The notes beneath the pieces are model-generated. The model was not told the origin of the DNA and made no database searches. It was given only the letters and a program-made list of their open reading frames with translations. A stretch of 64,000 bases of DNA from Acridotheres tristis (Eukaryota; Chordata; Aves; Passeriformes; Sturnidae), in contig CM072886.1 in assembly GCA_037013685.1 (NCBI GenBank), positions 89,144,422 to 89,208,421 on the forward strand. The letters run 5' to 3'. Below, one piece after another: positions 51,745 to 64,000 of the stretch (position 1 is the first letter of the stretch; each line of letters starts with the position of its first letter). Both the position numbers and the translations under genes were made by a program.

Positions 51745-53858
51745 AATACTACTCTTGAGAGTCTAAATCATCCTGTCTACAATGTGAGTACTTTCCTAGG
51801 GACAGAGGTGGGCAGGATATCTTCCAACATGACTTGTCAGTTTAACTCTTGTGTTTGTAGCAGGGGCTGTGAAATAGCTATGTTTCCTCTGGTTTTATTT
51901 ATAGATGTCTATAAATACTTCCTGAAACCCAGTCTCTTTAAGTATCACTTAATTCTGTCATGCAAGACTTAATTACACTGACAATAAATAGACATTAGAA
52001 TATTTTTAGCTAAGTGTGCTGTCATGATGCTTCCTGAGCATGAAGCATATAATGACTTAAATGTCAGTTTCTGAAGGCCCTCAAAAAGATCTGGAAACAG
52101 CTGCTCAAAAATTGCCACAACTGAGCTTGTTTCCTTAAATATGAAGTACATCTTGATACACTATGGCTATATCTATTAGTTTTGGTAAAGTTCTTGAGAA
52201 AAGGCCATTATTTTTCTGTGGTTTCTCATAACAAGTGCCAAAAGATTGTAGCTGACAGATTCTTGAGACACTCCTTGAATTGATTGTCTCAAATCTCAGA
52301 TAAACATTCCATGGAATAGTATGAGAGCTCACATTAAACAGAGGGTGAGTACCGTCAAAAGGATTGTTTCCTTTCTGGGACCTGATCAGTAAATCCTTAA
52401 GTAAACAGCATGTAACGTATTGCTCTTGTTCAAAGAAACTTGCAGGTAATTTTTTCAGCTGCTAACTCCTGTCCAAACATCACAGATGTTGGTTACTGGG
52501 ACATTCATTATCAGAATATAACAGATTAAATATTTGGGAGGTGTTAAGCTTGAGGGAGGTCTTAGATGATGTTCTTGGACTTGCAGGGTTTCCTTCATTA
52601 AAAAAAAAATTAAAACACTGTAATAGTTCTAGTCTGGTTCCAACTGGATGGACTACAGGGGAAAAAGTAATCTCTTGCAATCTGAAACATCTTAAATGTT
52701 GCAAGTTTTACTAGTTCGTTGTTTATAGGCTCTTAGGGTTTCTCTGGTTGGTTGTTGGGGAGAAAATTCCTTGTTAAGTTTCTTCTGGGTCTTTCCTTTT
52801 TTCTCCATTTAACTTGTCCAATTTTTTATCATTGTTTAAAAGTCAGGAGCAAAACTTTTGCTTACTCTTTATATTAGAAGCTTTTCCTACTGGCCTTTTG
52901 ATGCTCACTGCTGTATTTGTGTTCTGAGGCAATTAATATTGAGTGCTGAACTGGCTAGATAATCTTTGCACTGCTTATTAGCATCAAAGTTTCCTTCAAT
53001 TTGTCACTTAATGTACTAGTGAAATTCCTCTCCTTGCTAAGTTAAGATCTTGTTATTTTTTTAACCCTGACTATTAATTACAACTTCATTAAGTCTTGAA
53101 AAGAATCCTAAACTGGAGTTGCCATTACCTCTGCTTTTTCAAAACTTCATTTGACATGGAGGATGTACCTGTCACTCTTAATGCTCTTTGAGGGAATGAG
53201 AATGCATAATTCTGAGAAGTCTTTTATTGTTCGTAGAGCAGTGTTTTCTGCACGTGGCAGGTTATGAGAAGCCCATCTTGTGTCTGAACATCTTTCCTCA
53301 TGCCTTTGACATTATTACATATGGTTTATGTGTAACTCATGTTTCTAGAACCAAATCCAGCCCTTTTTTCTTTAACTGATCTATATTTCATGTTTTTCTT
53401 TTATCGTGACCTACCTACTGCTATTTCAGGGCTGTTTGTTACTTAGTTTTTTTATAGGAAATATGCAAATCTGATATCAATATAGGCTGCATTTACTACA
53501 CATGTTGATCACACTTGAAAGAGGTGTTCCATGAAGCTGTTTCCTGTGATATTTCAAACTTCTTGACCAACTTCTGTTTTGGTTCTCTCACTATGGTTGT
53601 TTTTAACTGTCAATCCATACAGTTTTTTGACTTACCTGAAAAGAAAAAAAATATGGAGCTCAACCAAATTCGCTCCATTCCAATGTTAAAGATAGTTACT
53701 ATATTGACCCTAAGTTAACCAGTCTGAGAAGAAATTATATTACCCAGCTAAGAGTTCATTATTCCAGGAGTTATTTGCAAAGCCTCCACTGCTTTGCATA
53801 ACCATAGGTTGAGTTTAATCTTCATATAGAAGCTACTCAAGTAGGTGTCTAGAGTAGG

Positions 53859-54665
53859 TCATAGAATCAGAGAATGGTTTGGGTTGAAAGAGACTTTTTA
53901 AGACCATCTAGTTCTCCTGTCATGGGCAGGGATACCTTCCACTATACCAGATCGCTCAAAGTCCCAGGTTGTTCAAACTACCTGGCCTTGAACTCTTAAA
54001 ATTATGGGGTTTCCACAGCTCAGGGAAATTGTTCCAGTACCTCATCACTTTCACGGTAAAAAATTCCCACTTTAAGTCCAATCAGAATCTACTCTTTTAG
54101 TTTAAAACTGTTGACCTCTCTGCTTCACTACAGGCCTTGGTAAAAAGTCTTCCCTAATCTTTTTCTAAGCCACCTTTTATATGTTAAAAGGCTGCTGTAA
54201 GGTCTCCCTGGAGCCTTCGGCAGGCTGAACCACCCCAGCTCTCTCAGCCTGTCTTCACAGGAAAGGTTCTCCATCCCTCTGACCGTCTTCATGGCCCTCC
54301 TCTAAACTGTCTGGATCCATGTCCTTCTTCTGTTGAGGACCCAGAGCTGTACACCCCTCTCCAGCTGGGGTCTCACCAGAGCAGAGTAGAGGGGCAAAAT
54401 CCCCTCGCTCAGTCTGCTGGCCACGCTGCTTTTATTGCAGCCCAAGATACAAGCACATTGTTGACTCATGTCCAATTTTTCTTGCACCAGTACCCCCAAG
54501 TCATTTTCTGCTGGGCTCTTCTCAATCCGTTCACTCCCCAGCCTGCATTAGTATCAGGGATTGTCCCAGCCCCAGTGCAAAACCTTATGTTTAGCTTTGT
54601 TGAACTTCATGAGGTTAATATGACACTGGTGATAGACCTGTCCAAACAACTGCTTATTCTTGCTT
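53859..54665 (-). mobile_element. CR1 LINE fragment with ORF2 C-terminal remnant
   Basis: The + strand starts with TCATAGAATCAGAGAATGG, the reverse complement of a CR1 3' tail. It continues through the 3' UTR into the end of ORF2. On the - strand a frame at 54302-54499 retains the C-terminal reverse-transcriptase signature [16 protein letters not shown] and [13 protein letters not shown], which typifies CR1 ORF2. Several stops and frameshifts break it, so it is inactive. Length is about 0.8 kb, 5'-truncated near GACCTGTCCAAACAACTGC. Confidence 0.9.
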
Positions 54666-55924
54666 AACCTTGGCAGGGGGAATAGAGGGGTTGTTTTTTT
54701 GCTGCAAAAACTATGATGCCCTCTGAAGAGAATGCTAAAGAAATGATAGAAATGTAAAAGATACTTGTGTTCCTGAGAGTGTTTTGTAAGACTTTAATAA
54801 AGCAATTTAAGCTGTGATAGCTTCATGATTTTTATTATTTGCATACCTCCGCAGTAACATAGGAATTAAAATAAATGCCCTTGATGATTTGTAAGAGACA
54901 GTGGGATTCCTTTCACTCTGCAGTGTTATTTGCATATGCATTTTTTTTCAGGGTTATGTAGAACATGTTTAAACTTCTACTGGTGTAAAATGCTGTGGGA
55001 GGTAAACTTGCAGCCAGTATGTAAACTTGCAGTTTGTTTCAGGCCAGTGTTATTTTATATATTTTTTATATATATTCTGAGAAGTCAATAACTAAAGGAA
55101 TGTAATATTAACCCAGTATTGGGTTACTGTTTGCTTAAAAACCACTTGAAGAAACAAACTCGTGACCCTCTATCAGTTTGGTTTTCTTCAGCATTTGAAC
55201 TAATGCTCTCAGTTGTCTTGCTAGCCATGGCTAGCATTCAAGAATTTACCAGCTGGCATTGTTAGATTAGCTGCTGACAGGTATTTTTTAATTCTGTATA
55301 CCTGAAGTACCTACAATGCAAGAATTCATGAGACCTGCTTAGTGCAGTTGTTTTTACCATTCATTTCATGTTGGTCTGAATTTCCATTGAAGTTTCCATT
55401 GAAGTAATTGTGTGTTTTGAGGAATGTCATTCCTCACATAAAATGAATTTGAAGATGTTTAGGTGTTCCCTCAGTTTACTCTCTATTAGGACTCTATTTT
55501 CATCCTATGATCTTTTCACAGAAAGGGCATCCGGGTTCATAGGCTTTGGAGTTGAAGTTTGGTGATCCACCGGACTCTTACAGACACAGATTTGTTGTAT
55601 GAACTATAAGTGGCCTTCCTTTAGACCTCGTGGCTTAGACACAAATTGGAAAAGTAGGATGTATATAAGAAGGCAGTGGGCAGACAATGCATTTCTGTAC
55701 TGATGTTTTGTACCAGAGCAAAATATTCTTCTGTTCTCATAGCAGTTCTTCCGTAGAGCAGCACTGTTCTTAGGTTTTTTGACTTTCTTATTTTTCTTGT
55801 GTGTGCAAAGCACTCAATGAAGTGTTGATGTTTCCCATTGCAAAGAGTTTAATACTGGAAACTTGGCTAAACCAGCTCCTGGCATTCAAAACCAGCCTCA
55901 GCAAGCTGTTAAATAACACCACTC

Positions 55925-55942
55925 TTTTTTTTTTTTTTTTTT
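55925..55942 (+). repeat. T18 homopolymer in intron 1
   Basis: Eighteen consecutive T followed by CCCTTTTTCTCCAG. This makes a strong cryptic acceptor, but the open frame after it is short and unrecognised. Confidence 0.85.
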
Positions 55943-57261
55943 CCCTTTTTCTCCAGAAAGACAACTCAGTGGTATCTGGAAGGTAAACCTTGTGCATTGA
56001 TCAAATCATGAAGCAGAACAGTTCCTACACTGCTTCCTGCTATGTCCTTGAATCTGTAGTGAGCATTGCAGGTACAGCTTGTATGCTCCTGTCCCAGTAC
56101 AGGCTTGACTGGTAGGAGAGCGAGTGAATGATGATTTATGTTTTTTTGAGGAGCAGCAAAGACATCTGTGATCAAGCTGATACAGCTGAGATGTTCAGAC
56201 ACTTAGGTAATTCCTGTAATTCTGAGATTCTCTAAACAGACATCTTTGAGCTCCTGGGGATGTGGCTTACAGTGAAGTTCTGTGGGCATTTTAAACTATA
56301 CTCCTGCTGAAAGGAGCGCTTCTGCCCATCTTTCTCTCCTCAGGCTGTACTGTTTCACTTTTGCTACCAAAAATATTAATGAAGCTATGCAGTGAACCAG
56401 ACTGGGGACTTGATAATGGGGAAAACTAAAACAAGCATTACCTTCTGCACAACTGAGGTTTAACCCACATCAGATAAATTCATTGCAAACATGAGAGTGG
56501 GAGACAAGGACAGGCAGGGCTATTTTTGTTGGGGTTTTATGCTGGTTTAGGATTTCGGAAACTAGAGAGTTTAATTTCTCTCCTGCTTCTCACTAGAAAA
56601 GAGTTGTAGCAAAAATATACAGCTCCTGTTTGTAATGCAGTGTATAGTTAGTTGTGAGTGGCAGGATTGCATACTCTTCTCATGTTTGTGATGCCTTGGT
56701 TGAGAAGCTTCTTCTGCAATCCTGCCTTTCTCCTCTGTGAGGGGAACGGATGTCTATTTCCTCATGTTGGTGTTTTGGACAAATCTTCAGTCTCCTGCAG
56801 CCAGCACGCAGCTGATCTCCAGTCCATGTGGTGGTCCGAGAGGGAATGTCCTCAGAAATTGTTTTACTGATAACTTGTATCTAAATGGCAACCTTTTCCT
56901 AAATTCTAGGAAACGTGTAATTGAGTATGTTTAAGTTATGAGTACAGGAGATATTTTAATGGGGGAAGGGCTGTGTAGTGTGAAAGGCTGTTGAGACCCA
57001 GGGCAGCTTATTTTAATGCGGCAAATGGGAGCAGAATAAAAATAAAAACCCCTTTTCATTTGAGATAAACTGAGCAGATGAGCAACCTTAATTACACTTT
57101 TCTTTTTCATTCTCTGAGAAGTTAAATGATACCTCATGACATAGTGCAAAACTAAATTTTATTAACAAAGTACTGGAAAAATCTATTATTGAGTTCAATT
57201 AAAAACTTGCCTTTAATACTAAAGTTAAAATGTTCTAATAAATGATTCTTCTTGTTTGCAG

Positions 57262-57451
57262 ATAACGACTCTTATAAATCATAAGGATAAACCAAAGCGT
57301 TCAGACAAGACTCTGCAAGCAATCCAGCGAGTGGGCCAAGCTGTTAACCTGGCAGTCGGGAGATTTGTTACCGTGGGGGAAGCCATAGCCAACGAAAACC
57401 ATGAACTGAAGGAGGAAATGAGTGTTGCTTGCATCGAGGCAAGGAGAGCAG
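57262..57451 (+). CDS. CTNNAL1: CTNNAL1 (alpha-catulin) coding exon 2
   Basis: The exon encodes 63 codons plus one base, continuing directly from VSQ of exon 1 with ITTLINHK, as in mammalian alpha-catulin. Other conserved landmarks are DKTLQAIQRVGQAVNLAVGR, GEAIANEN and ACIEA. It belongs to the N-terminal helical-bundle region of the vinculin/alpha-catenin family. The acceptor is TTGTTTGCAG and the donor is AGCAG|GTATGT. The exon enters in phase 0 and leaves after the first base of a Gly codon, matching the GT that opens exon 3. No stop, frameshift or damaged splice site is seen, so this looks like a functional gene and not a retrocopy. Confidence 0.97.
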
Positions 57452-60400
57452 GTATGTAGTTACTCATGAAACTGTACTTGTGCCATTTTTGGCACACTAT
57501 TTTTAGTGTCAGGCATAATGTAAGAACTTTATTATTTAATTGCTTAACCTTCCTCTGCTGGTTCATTCAAGGCCTGATCTGTTACCTGATTTTGTCACTT
57601 ACTTAAATTACTGTCATCTTACGAATAGGGAATGGAATTGTGTGTTGGCTTAGATTTTTATAGGATCATTTGCCACAAGGAACTACCTGACTGCTCTTTT
57701 TTTATGATGTTACTACAAAGAGCAGAGTGTTGGGAATACAACTTTAGAGTTTATTGCTGCCAAGTTAAAACAGTGGAGTATGTTAAGTTATTTGAGTGTT
57801 ATGCGATTGAGGTCACTGCATTCCAAATCTCAGTGTCTGAATGAAGGTCAGTGCCAACCCATGTTTCATCAGGACTCAGTAAAATGACTCACATCAGCCA
57901 TCTGATGACTCCCCTCAGTAGAATGAAAATTATATTGTGCTTGCCTTTTTGCTGGATTCAAGTTTAGTTGCAAACTTGATGCATGTGTGAATTGAATGTG
58001 AAGCATGGATAATTGAGTTGCCTGCTGTCATTCTCCTTCCCCCAGAAGACTCTGGTCTTGGCAAATTTGGGTTTGCATTCTCTGATGCTGTAAGAGAATG
58101 TCAGCATTGTGCTAGAAACTACTTTCCTAGATGCTAACTACTACTCCTTGCATAATACTTCTGTGGCCCTCAGTAAATGCATATTCTTAGATCTGCAGTG
58201 AAGGCTTCAAGGTGACATCTAGTAGAATCTAGTTCCTTTTGTTTTTAGTGGGATGAGATTTTGTTTTTTCTTTCAAATACTTTCAGATTGTGGGAAATTC
58301 TACTTCAATCTTTCCCAGTTTGAGCAGGTGGATGAACTGGCAAGTGTGACAGAGATTCTGTTTGCTGTGGCTTCAGCTGTGGCTTCAGGGAGACAAGCTT
58401 GAGCTTCTGTTGCAGGGACAAATAAAAGACCCTTCAACAAACCTTCAACACTAATGTGTTGATTACTACTGGATGGAGCAATATTCTACTTCAAGATGTG
58501 GGTTGAAACTGTGTAGTGTACTTGAAACTGATCTGTTACGTTAAAAAGGGGGCTTGGGTGGGTGTTGGGTTTTTATATTTGAAATGCCCTCAGAGTCCTG
58601 AAAAACTTGTCTTTGCTGTCATAACTGGTGTATAAGTCTGGTTGAATCACTGTTCTGGCCTCAGACTTTGGGGATAGAGTTCATACTATTATTTGTGATT
58701 AAATGAAAAAAGAAGCTTAGAAATTGGGCATGGTGCTGTAAGAAATCCTCTGAAAAATCCCTCAGTACGGAGTCACAATGTCTAGAAACGTGCTGATGAT
58801 GAATGATTGTTCTTGTGATTTGAAGGACTGTTCTGGATAAACTTTAGACTGAAAATTCCTAGTCGCTCCACTAAACTTGGCTGCAAAAAGAAATGTCCTA
58901 ATTTTAAAACATTCCATTTGTTATGTGAAGCATGTGTTTTCTCTTCAGAGATCCAAGTAAAATGCTGACAAGCCAAAATTGCCAAAGTTCACATCGATAA
59001 TCTCAGCTTCTGGAAGAGCAGTGCAGTCTGAATCTGTTTCTTGACATGCCAGTTATGCTGTGGTTAAGTATTTTTTTTTCTCCCTGTCGCTGTATGCAGG
59101 AGAAGCTCAGAACCTAAAAATAGTCTGCGGTACTTTATCCCAGTAAAAGACTATAGTTCTTTCACATTGTAGGTTTTGTTTCCTGTTATGCAGTAATAGC
59201 CTCAGTCTAGAGGAGTGAAGATATGGGCTGTTTACATTTCTGTCAGCCTCAAGTTTACTTTGGCATGGCTCAGTAGTTCCCCGCGTTTGAGATCTAACTG
59301 ACAACTTACATGGGAGATTCAGTGTAGCAAACACGTTTGCTCCTGGTTATTTGTTTGATGGAGGGTTTTTTGTTCCTGTATTATCTCTGTGGACTGTTCA
59401 ATGTTGGACAAGGATATTGACCCATATTAAGGAACCCTATGTTCTGAGGGCCTAGGCAACAGAAAGCCTTTGCTCTTTAGGGCAGGGAATCTCTCAGACT
59501 TGTTCATACTTCTTTTTAGGCAATAAATTAGATTGTGTCTCAGAAATTGAGATTTTTATTAGGCATAAAAGACAGATTTCAACACAAAAGGATTTAGACC
59601 ATTAAGCATCTCAATTTCTGAGAAAAATAGGGAGTCTTTAAATCAGTTGCATATCCTGCAGAGGCTTTGAAGAATGACAGATGTTGTATCTGTCTCTTGA
59701 GAAGGGTATAATCAGTGATCTGAAATGTTTCAGACTTATTATGACTATTTCCTTGTAATAAACCTTGTAATTTGATTGACTCAAAATAGAATCCTAAAAC
59801 ACTGCAGAGGGTCATGTAGCACATTTTGTGTGATATTATTCTTGCACTGTGTCAATGTTTACAGTGACAGTATAGTAGTGGAACGTAACTTAAGCACATT
59901 TTAGATGCCCATCTGTGATTTTTTTTTTTTCTCTAAAACTAGGAAAGACTGGCTAATTTAAAAGAGAAAGCACATGTCAGGAATAAGTGTCATACCTTTT
60001 CCAGTATTCTCTGCCAGTTGACTACGTAGCCTTAAAGGAAGACATGGAGTAAAATGAAAGCAACAAATAGCTTTCTCCTATTTTTACTTTGGGTTTTAGT
60101 ACAGAGAGGGCTAAATTAAGGAGGCTGAAAAATGGAAATTTAAATGGATAAATGGAATCACAGAATAACTGAAGTTGTAAGGGACATTCTAACTCCCAAG
60201 AATGGAGATAATGCAATTTCTTCTACGCTTCTCATTTCTTAATTCTTTCTTGTGCCCTTACTTAAGGGTGTTTGATTACCTTTGCTGTGGTGAAAGTATG
60301 TTCTTACGTCTTGTTCCTTGCTTCTTGTTCCACCGCCATACCTACTGGGATCAGTCTGTCTGTGTCTCTCCATACCTACCCACTAAGGGGATAGGTGTAG

Positions 60401-63400
60401 AGCACAGAAAGCCCTGCCGTGGCCTTCTCTTCTTGGAGTGGAATAAATCTCCCCCCTTCAAGCTCCCCTCTTATGTCACTGGCTTCACTATGTCAGCTGA
60501 GGTGCTGAGGAGTCCAGAAGTGGACATGGTGCTCCAGATGCTGCCTCACAGGTGCCAGAAGGAAGGGAAGAATCATTCCTGCAACCTTCCAGGTACAGCT
60601 AGCCATTATTGCTGACTCCTGTTCTACTTTGTTGGTCCCCCATGTCTTTTCCTACAAAGAGTCCCTGTTGATATCTGATCTCGGTATGTAGGGCTGAGTG
60701 GTGTTACCCTGACCAGATATGGTATTTGCTGTCCTTCTTGGAGTTCACAGATTTTCTGTCAGATGATTTTTTTTCAGCCTGCTCCTCTGTCTAGCATCTC
60801 TGCCTTCAACAGTGTCAGACGCTCACCCACTTTGGTATTACTCACACACTTGCTGAACATGCTGGGTTGTCATCCAAGGAATAGTTTTAATGACTCCTGT
60901 CAGCCCCAGAGGAACACCGCTGGAAGTTGACTGCCCAGTGAACTTTGTACCCATTATCAGCATCCCCAAGCTCACAGTCAGGTTCATTTTCTACTTACCT
61001 TTTTGTTCACTTAGTCCATATCCCTTGATGAAGTTATAAGGAAACTATGGGGGATCATGGCAGAGGCCATGCTGAAGCTGAGATGCACAGCATTCATTAC
61101 TTTCTTATTTTAAAAACAGTGTCATCTCATTGTAGAAGGCATTCAGATCAATAAGGGACTACTCACTCTGGCAGGTCTGTGCTGGCTCTTCCTGATTGCC
61201 TTTTTCTGCTTAATGTGGTAATGTCTTCCAAGATTATTTTAGTGGTAATCCTGGAGGCTGATGTGAGGCTGACTAGCCCGCAGTTGCCTGAATTTTTCTT
61301 GTTAACCTTCTTTGAGATGGATGTGACAGTTGTTTTTCTGTCATTGGAAATATCATCCAATTGTCATAATGTCTCAGTCGTGATAGGAGAATTACAGTGA
61401 CACTGAACTGTTTCTTTGACATGCTCAGATGTGTTTTATGGACTGGTGTACACCCGGCTGGGTATAGCTTCCTTAGCTCCAACTCTTTACCCCAACAGGT
61501 CTTGTACCTCAAAGCTTACTCCCAGGGCTTTATTCCTGTTCCTGTAGTTACAGATCGATAGGCAGAGAATGAAGCCTTTGTTCTGTTACCAGAAGTCCTG
61601 AATTTCTGTGGCTGTCTGGAGCTTTTGGCAGGCAGATGTTGCAGGTGTTTCAGTGTTCTCTGATAACTTTGTATGACTAGCTGCTTCACCTGTAACTTGA
61701 TTCATCCTCAAGAAGGTGAATCCCATAGCATAAGAAATGGGATAATGGTGTGCATCCTTTCTTGGTTACCAAAAGAACTTTCGCATCTGTTTTAATTGTT
61801 CTCTGTGTTCTTCTGTGTTTCTACAGCATTTATGTTGTCACAGCTATGGTGAGGTCAAAGAAGTAGATTCATCTGCTGGCAAAGGTGAACAAGTAGAGAC
61901 TGGTGTGAAGTGAAATAAATTGAACTATGGAGAAGGCAATGGTCAATGTGTTTTACTCTCAAATGATCTCCTTACTGACTGGAGACTTGTCCTACAGCTT
62001 CACTGAGAGTGCATCTGACTACCCCTCACTCTTTGAACTGTAGCTGTACTTTTATAATTCCTCTTGCTTCTAATCCATTTTCAGGTCCTTCAGCTGTGGA
62101 ACTCACTGTCTCAGACTGTACTATAGCATGGTATATTGGAGTTACTCTCTGATTATTTGGAGCATGCCTTTTGTGACCTGGCCTGGTCCCATCAAATGTA
62201 CTGGAAGTTCCTTTCCATAATGCAATACTATTTTGGCAGCTTAAGATCCCAAGGGATTACAATTATTAGAGGAGAGAAGCACTATGAAATGTGGAGCTCT
62301 GTGGGCTGAAGGACTGTCAGGCGTTCCTTATTCTATTTATTGTGTGTGGTATTTCTGGAGTACCAGAATAATGCAGGTTCTTCAAATGGGGCCACTGGCT
62401 TTATCAGACTTTGGAGTATTTTCCCTGCTTAGGTGAATTACCTTCATTGAGGTTTTGAAGATGAGTCATAGGGAATTTGATCAAATCTCCTTGATTTTAT
62501 GTTTAGGACAATCTATAGGTCAGCTGTAGGTTGATCATCTTGTCTTGCATGCTAACAAAAATCATGTCTCAGAGCTTACCTGAGCTCAATCTCCCAGCAG
62601 CTGTTTTCTGGTTACAGACTAGCAAATTGCTTTGTGTTTCTTGTATTGCACTACTATCTAGGCTACTCCAGAAGATTCATTTGGGTATTATTTGGGTGCT
62701 ATTGGGTACATTTGAGTCTACTCCAGTAGATTAATTTCATTTCTGTGTTTCTTTCTCAGATAAGGAAATCTATTAGCTGCAGTGAATGTAGAGTTTTTAC
62801 CTGCATAAAAAATAAGTGGTCAATTCAGCCTATTTAACTATCTATTTAACTGAATGCAAGTTGAATTAAAAGAGTGGTTAACTGAAAATCAGCACTTCGC
62901 CATTTTTCCTTTCCTGTCTCTGACAGTGCCCTGTTTAGTGGCCCTCCTTTGAATGTAAAGTGCAGTAGTCTCACTATAGTGCTTCAGGCCTCTTAAGTTG
63001 CAAAATTAGTGTTTGGAATCTCTTTATTATTCATGCCTGGAGACAGGAATAGGAAACCCATAAATTATGGGAATACTAATTGAAATTTGGAAAGTGGGGG
63101 GGAATTTGTAGTTCTTTCTTCCTTGCTGCATCCCACTCTTACAGTGGATTGATGCTGCAAGTTTGGACACTGATTTGTCTTCTGCTATTAAAATCAGAAA
63201 AACACCTCCCCTGAATGTTTTCTTCCTCCACACTTTGTAATTCTACCCATCACTCTCACCGCAAATAGCTGTAGATTACTGCAAGAAAATTAGTGTATGT
63301 TACTGATGGAAGAATAAGGTAGTAGTGAATTGTAATCCACACTTAAATATGGAGAGGGTGCCACCAACAGTCAGTCGAAGGAAGTGAAGTGAAATAGAGA

Positions 63401-63514
63401 GTTAGATAGCTCTGCAATTGTCTTATCCTTCAAAGGTAAAAGTTAAGAATGTTTAATAGCCCAGTATATTTCTTATTAGTATGGAAAGTAACTTTTTTTT
63501 TTTTTTCCTTCTAG
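57452..63514 (+). other. CTNNAL1: CTNNAL1 intron 2 (6.1 kb)
   Basis: The intron is bounded by GTATGT and CCTTCTAG and splits a Gly codon (phase 1). Apart from an antisense CR1 at about 60.16-61.56 kb, it holds no feature I can name. The open frames inside it are short and lack conserved motifs. Confidence 0.93.
60158..61560 (-). mobile_element. CR1 LINE fragment in CTNNAL1 intron 2 (about 1.4 kb)
   Basis: The left end GGAATCACAGAATAACTGAAG is a CR1 tail in reverse orientation. Internal matches to the reverse complement of CR1 include GTGGCCTTCTCTTCTTGGA, the CACCTGTGAGGCAGCATCTGG segment (on the - strand), ACTTGCTGAACATGCTGGGT, GAGGAACACCGCTGG, GGCCATGCTGAAGCTGA and GTGAGGCTGACTAGCCCGCA. It is old and heavily diverged, with no intact frame. 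The right boundary is approximate. It lies antisense to the host gene. Confidence 0.82.
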
Positions 63515-63702
63515 GTGAAACAATTGCACAACTTACAGATGTGGCAAGTTTGGATCATCCGGAATCTGATAGTCACATAACAATCTTTACAGACAAAACG
63601 GGTGTGGTAAAAGCTGCAAGGATGCTGCTTTCTTCTGTCACAAAGGTGCTGGTGTTAGCAGACAGAATTGTTATTAAGCAAATTATAACTTCCAGGAACA
63701 AG
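63515..63702 (+). CDS. CTNNAL1: CTNNAL1 (alpha-catulin) coding exon 3
   Basis: The first two bases complete a Gly codon begun in exon 2, followed by 62 full codons: ETIAQLTDVASLDHPESD, then ITIFTDKTGVVKAAR, LLSSVTKVLVLADR and IVIKQIITSRNK. The TDKTGV.KAAR.LLSSVTK block is typical of alpha-catulin and related to alpha-catenin. The acceptor has a 14-T pyrimidine tract ending CCTTCTAG, and the donor is CAAG|GTATTT in phase 0. With exons 1 and 2 this totals 504 coding bases (168 residues), under a quarter of the roughly 730-residue protein. The remaining exons, including the rest of the vinculin-like domain, lie beyond the right edge. Confidence 0.97.
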
Positions 63703-64000
63703 GTATTTTAGCTTTTCTGTTTTGTTTAACTGATACCTGTAGTCAGTGCAAAAGAGTGGTAAATGTGATATTGTCATTGTTTCTCTGGAGGAATTATAAT
63801 TTTAAAGAGATAAAATTAATGTCTTGCACATGCTTACTTACCAGATATCTGGAAGGGGATGGCTCTGAGTCAAAAGGATTAGAATAACAATTTTTAGTGA
63901 TTCTGCATTTTATGTCACTCACATTATTCACTTAGTATGCTAGGGAAGATACTGTGTTACTGCTTATCTAACTTTAAATTTTCTGTGAGGTGAAAAGTGT
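63703..64000 (+). other. CTNNAL1: Start of CTNNAL1 intron 3 (partial)
   Basis: Sequence after the exon 3 donor (GTATTT) is AT-rich and noncoding. The intron runs off the right edge of the window. Confidence 0.9.

Larger units (their letters stand above)
35705..57261 (+). other. CTNNAL1: CTNNAL1 intron 1 (21.6 kb)
   Basis: The intron is bounded by GTAGGA at the 5' end and TTTGCAG at the 3' end, in phase 0. It contains most of the transposon load of the window: three CR1 pieces in sense orientation between 38.7 and 43.0 kb, two in antisense orientation at 49.7 and 53.9 kb, and a nested pair of LTRs at 50.08-51.74 kb. The first 500 bases still belong to the CpG island. Confidence 0.93.

Noticed and set aside
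60202..60615. 137-codon + strand frame
   Set aside because: It lies on the antisense strand of a CR1 copy, and its second half is the complement of CR1 ORF2/3' UTR sequence.

Overview
The window is vertebrate nuclear DNA and almost certainly avian. The evidence is several CR1 LINE copies of avian type (3' ends bearing CATAGAATCA-like octamers and a CR1 reverse-transcriptase fragment), an ERVL-type LTR that I recall from bird genomes, and an AT-rich background broken by one strong CpG island. Only one gene is certain: the 5' part of CTNNAL1 (alpha-catulin, a vinculin/alpha-catenin family scaffold) on the + strand. In chicken this gene is Z-linked, so a Z chromosome is likely, though the sequence alone does not prove it.

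Layout. Positions 1-34,880 are AT-rich upstream DNA with one CR1 fragment (15.8 kb), simple repeats, and three weak coding candidates: a cysteine-containing ORF at 8.6 kb (+), a possible membrane-segment exon at 7.8 kb (-), and a possible phase-matched exon pair at 30.4/31.7 kb (+). Positions 34,880-36,230 form the CpG-island promoter, holding CTNNAL1 exon 1 (35,579-35,704). Intron 1 (35,705-57,261) is rich in transposons: three CR1 pieces in + orientation at 38.7-43 kb, then two in - orientation, one of which carries a large LTR that itself contains a second LTR. Exon 2 is 57,262-57,451. Intron 2 holds a roughly 1.4 kb antisense CR1. Exon 3 is 63,515-63,702, and the gene continues beyond the window.

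The three exons splice in phase to give the first 168 residues of alpha-catulin, out of roughly 730 in the mammalian protein. There are no bacterial features, operons, CRISPR arrays, rRNA or recognisable tRNA genes. Nearly all other long open frames are chance frames, antisense shadows of the GC-rich island, or pieces of repeats.

The most notable structure is a three-layer nest at 49.7-51.8 kb (CR1, then an ERVL-like solo LTR, then a second solo LTR). No unknown multi-gene system was seen.
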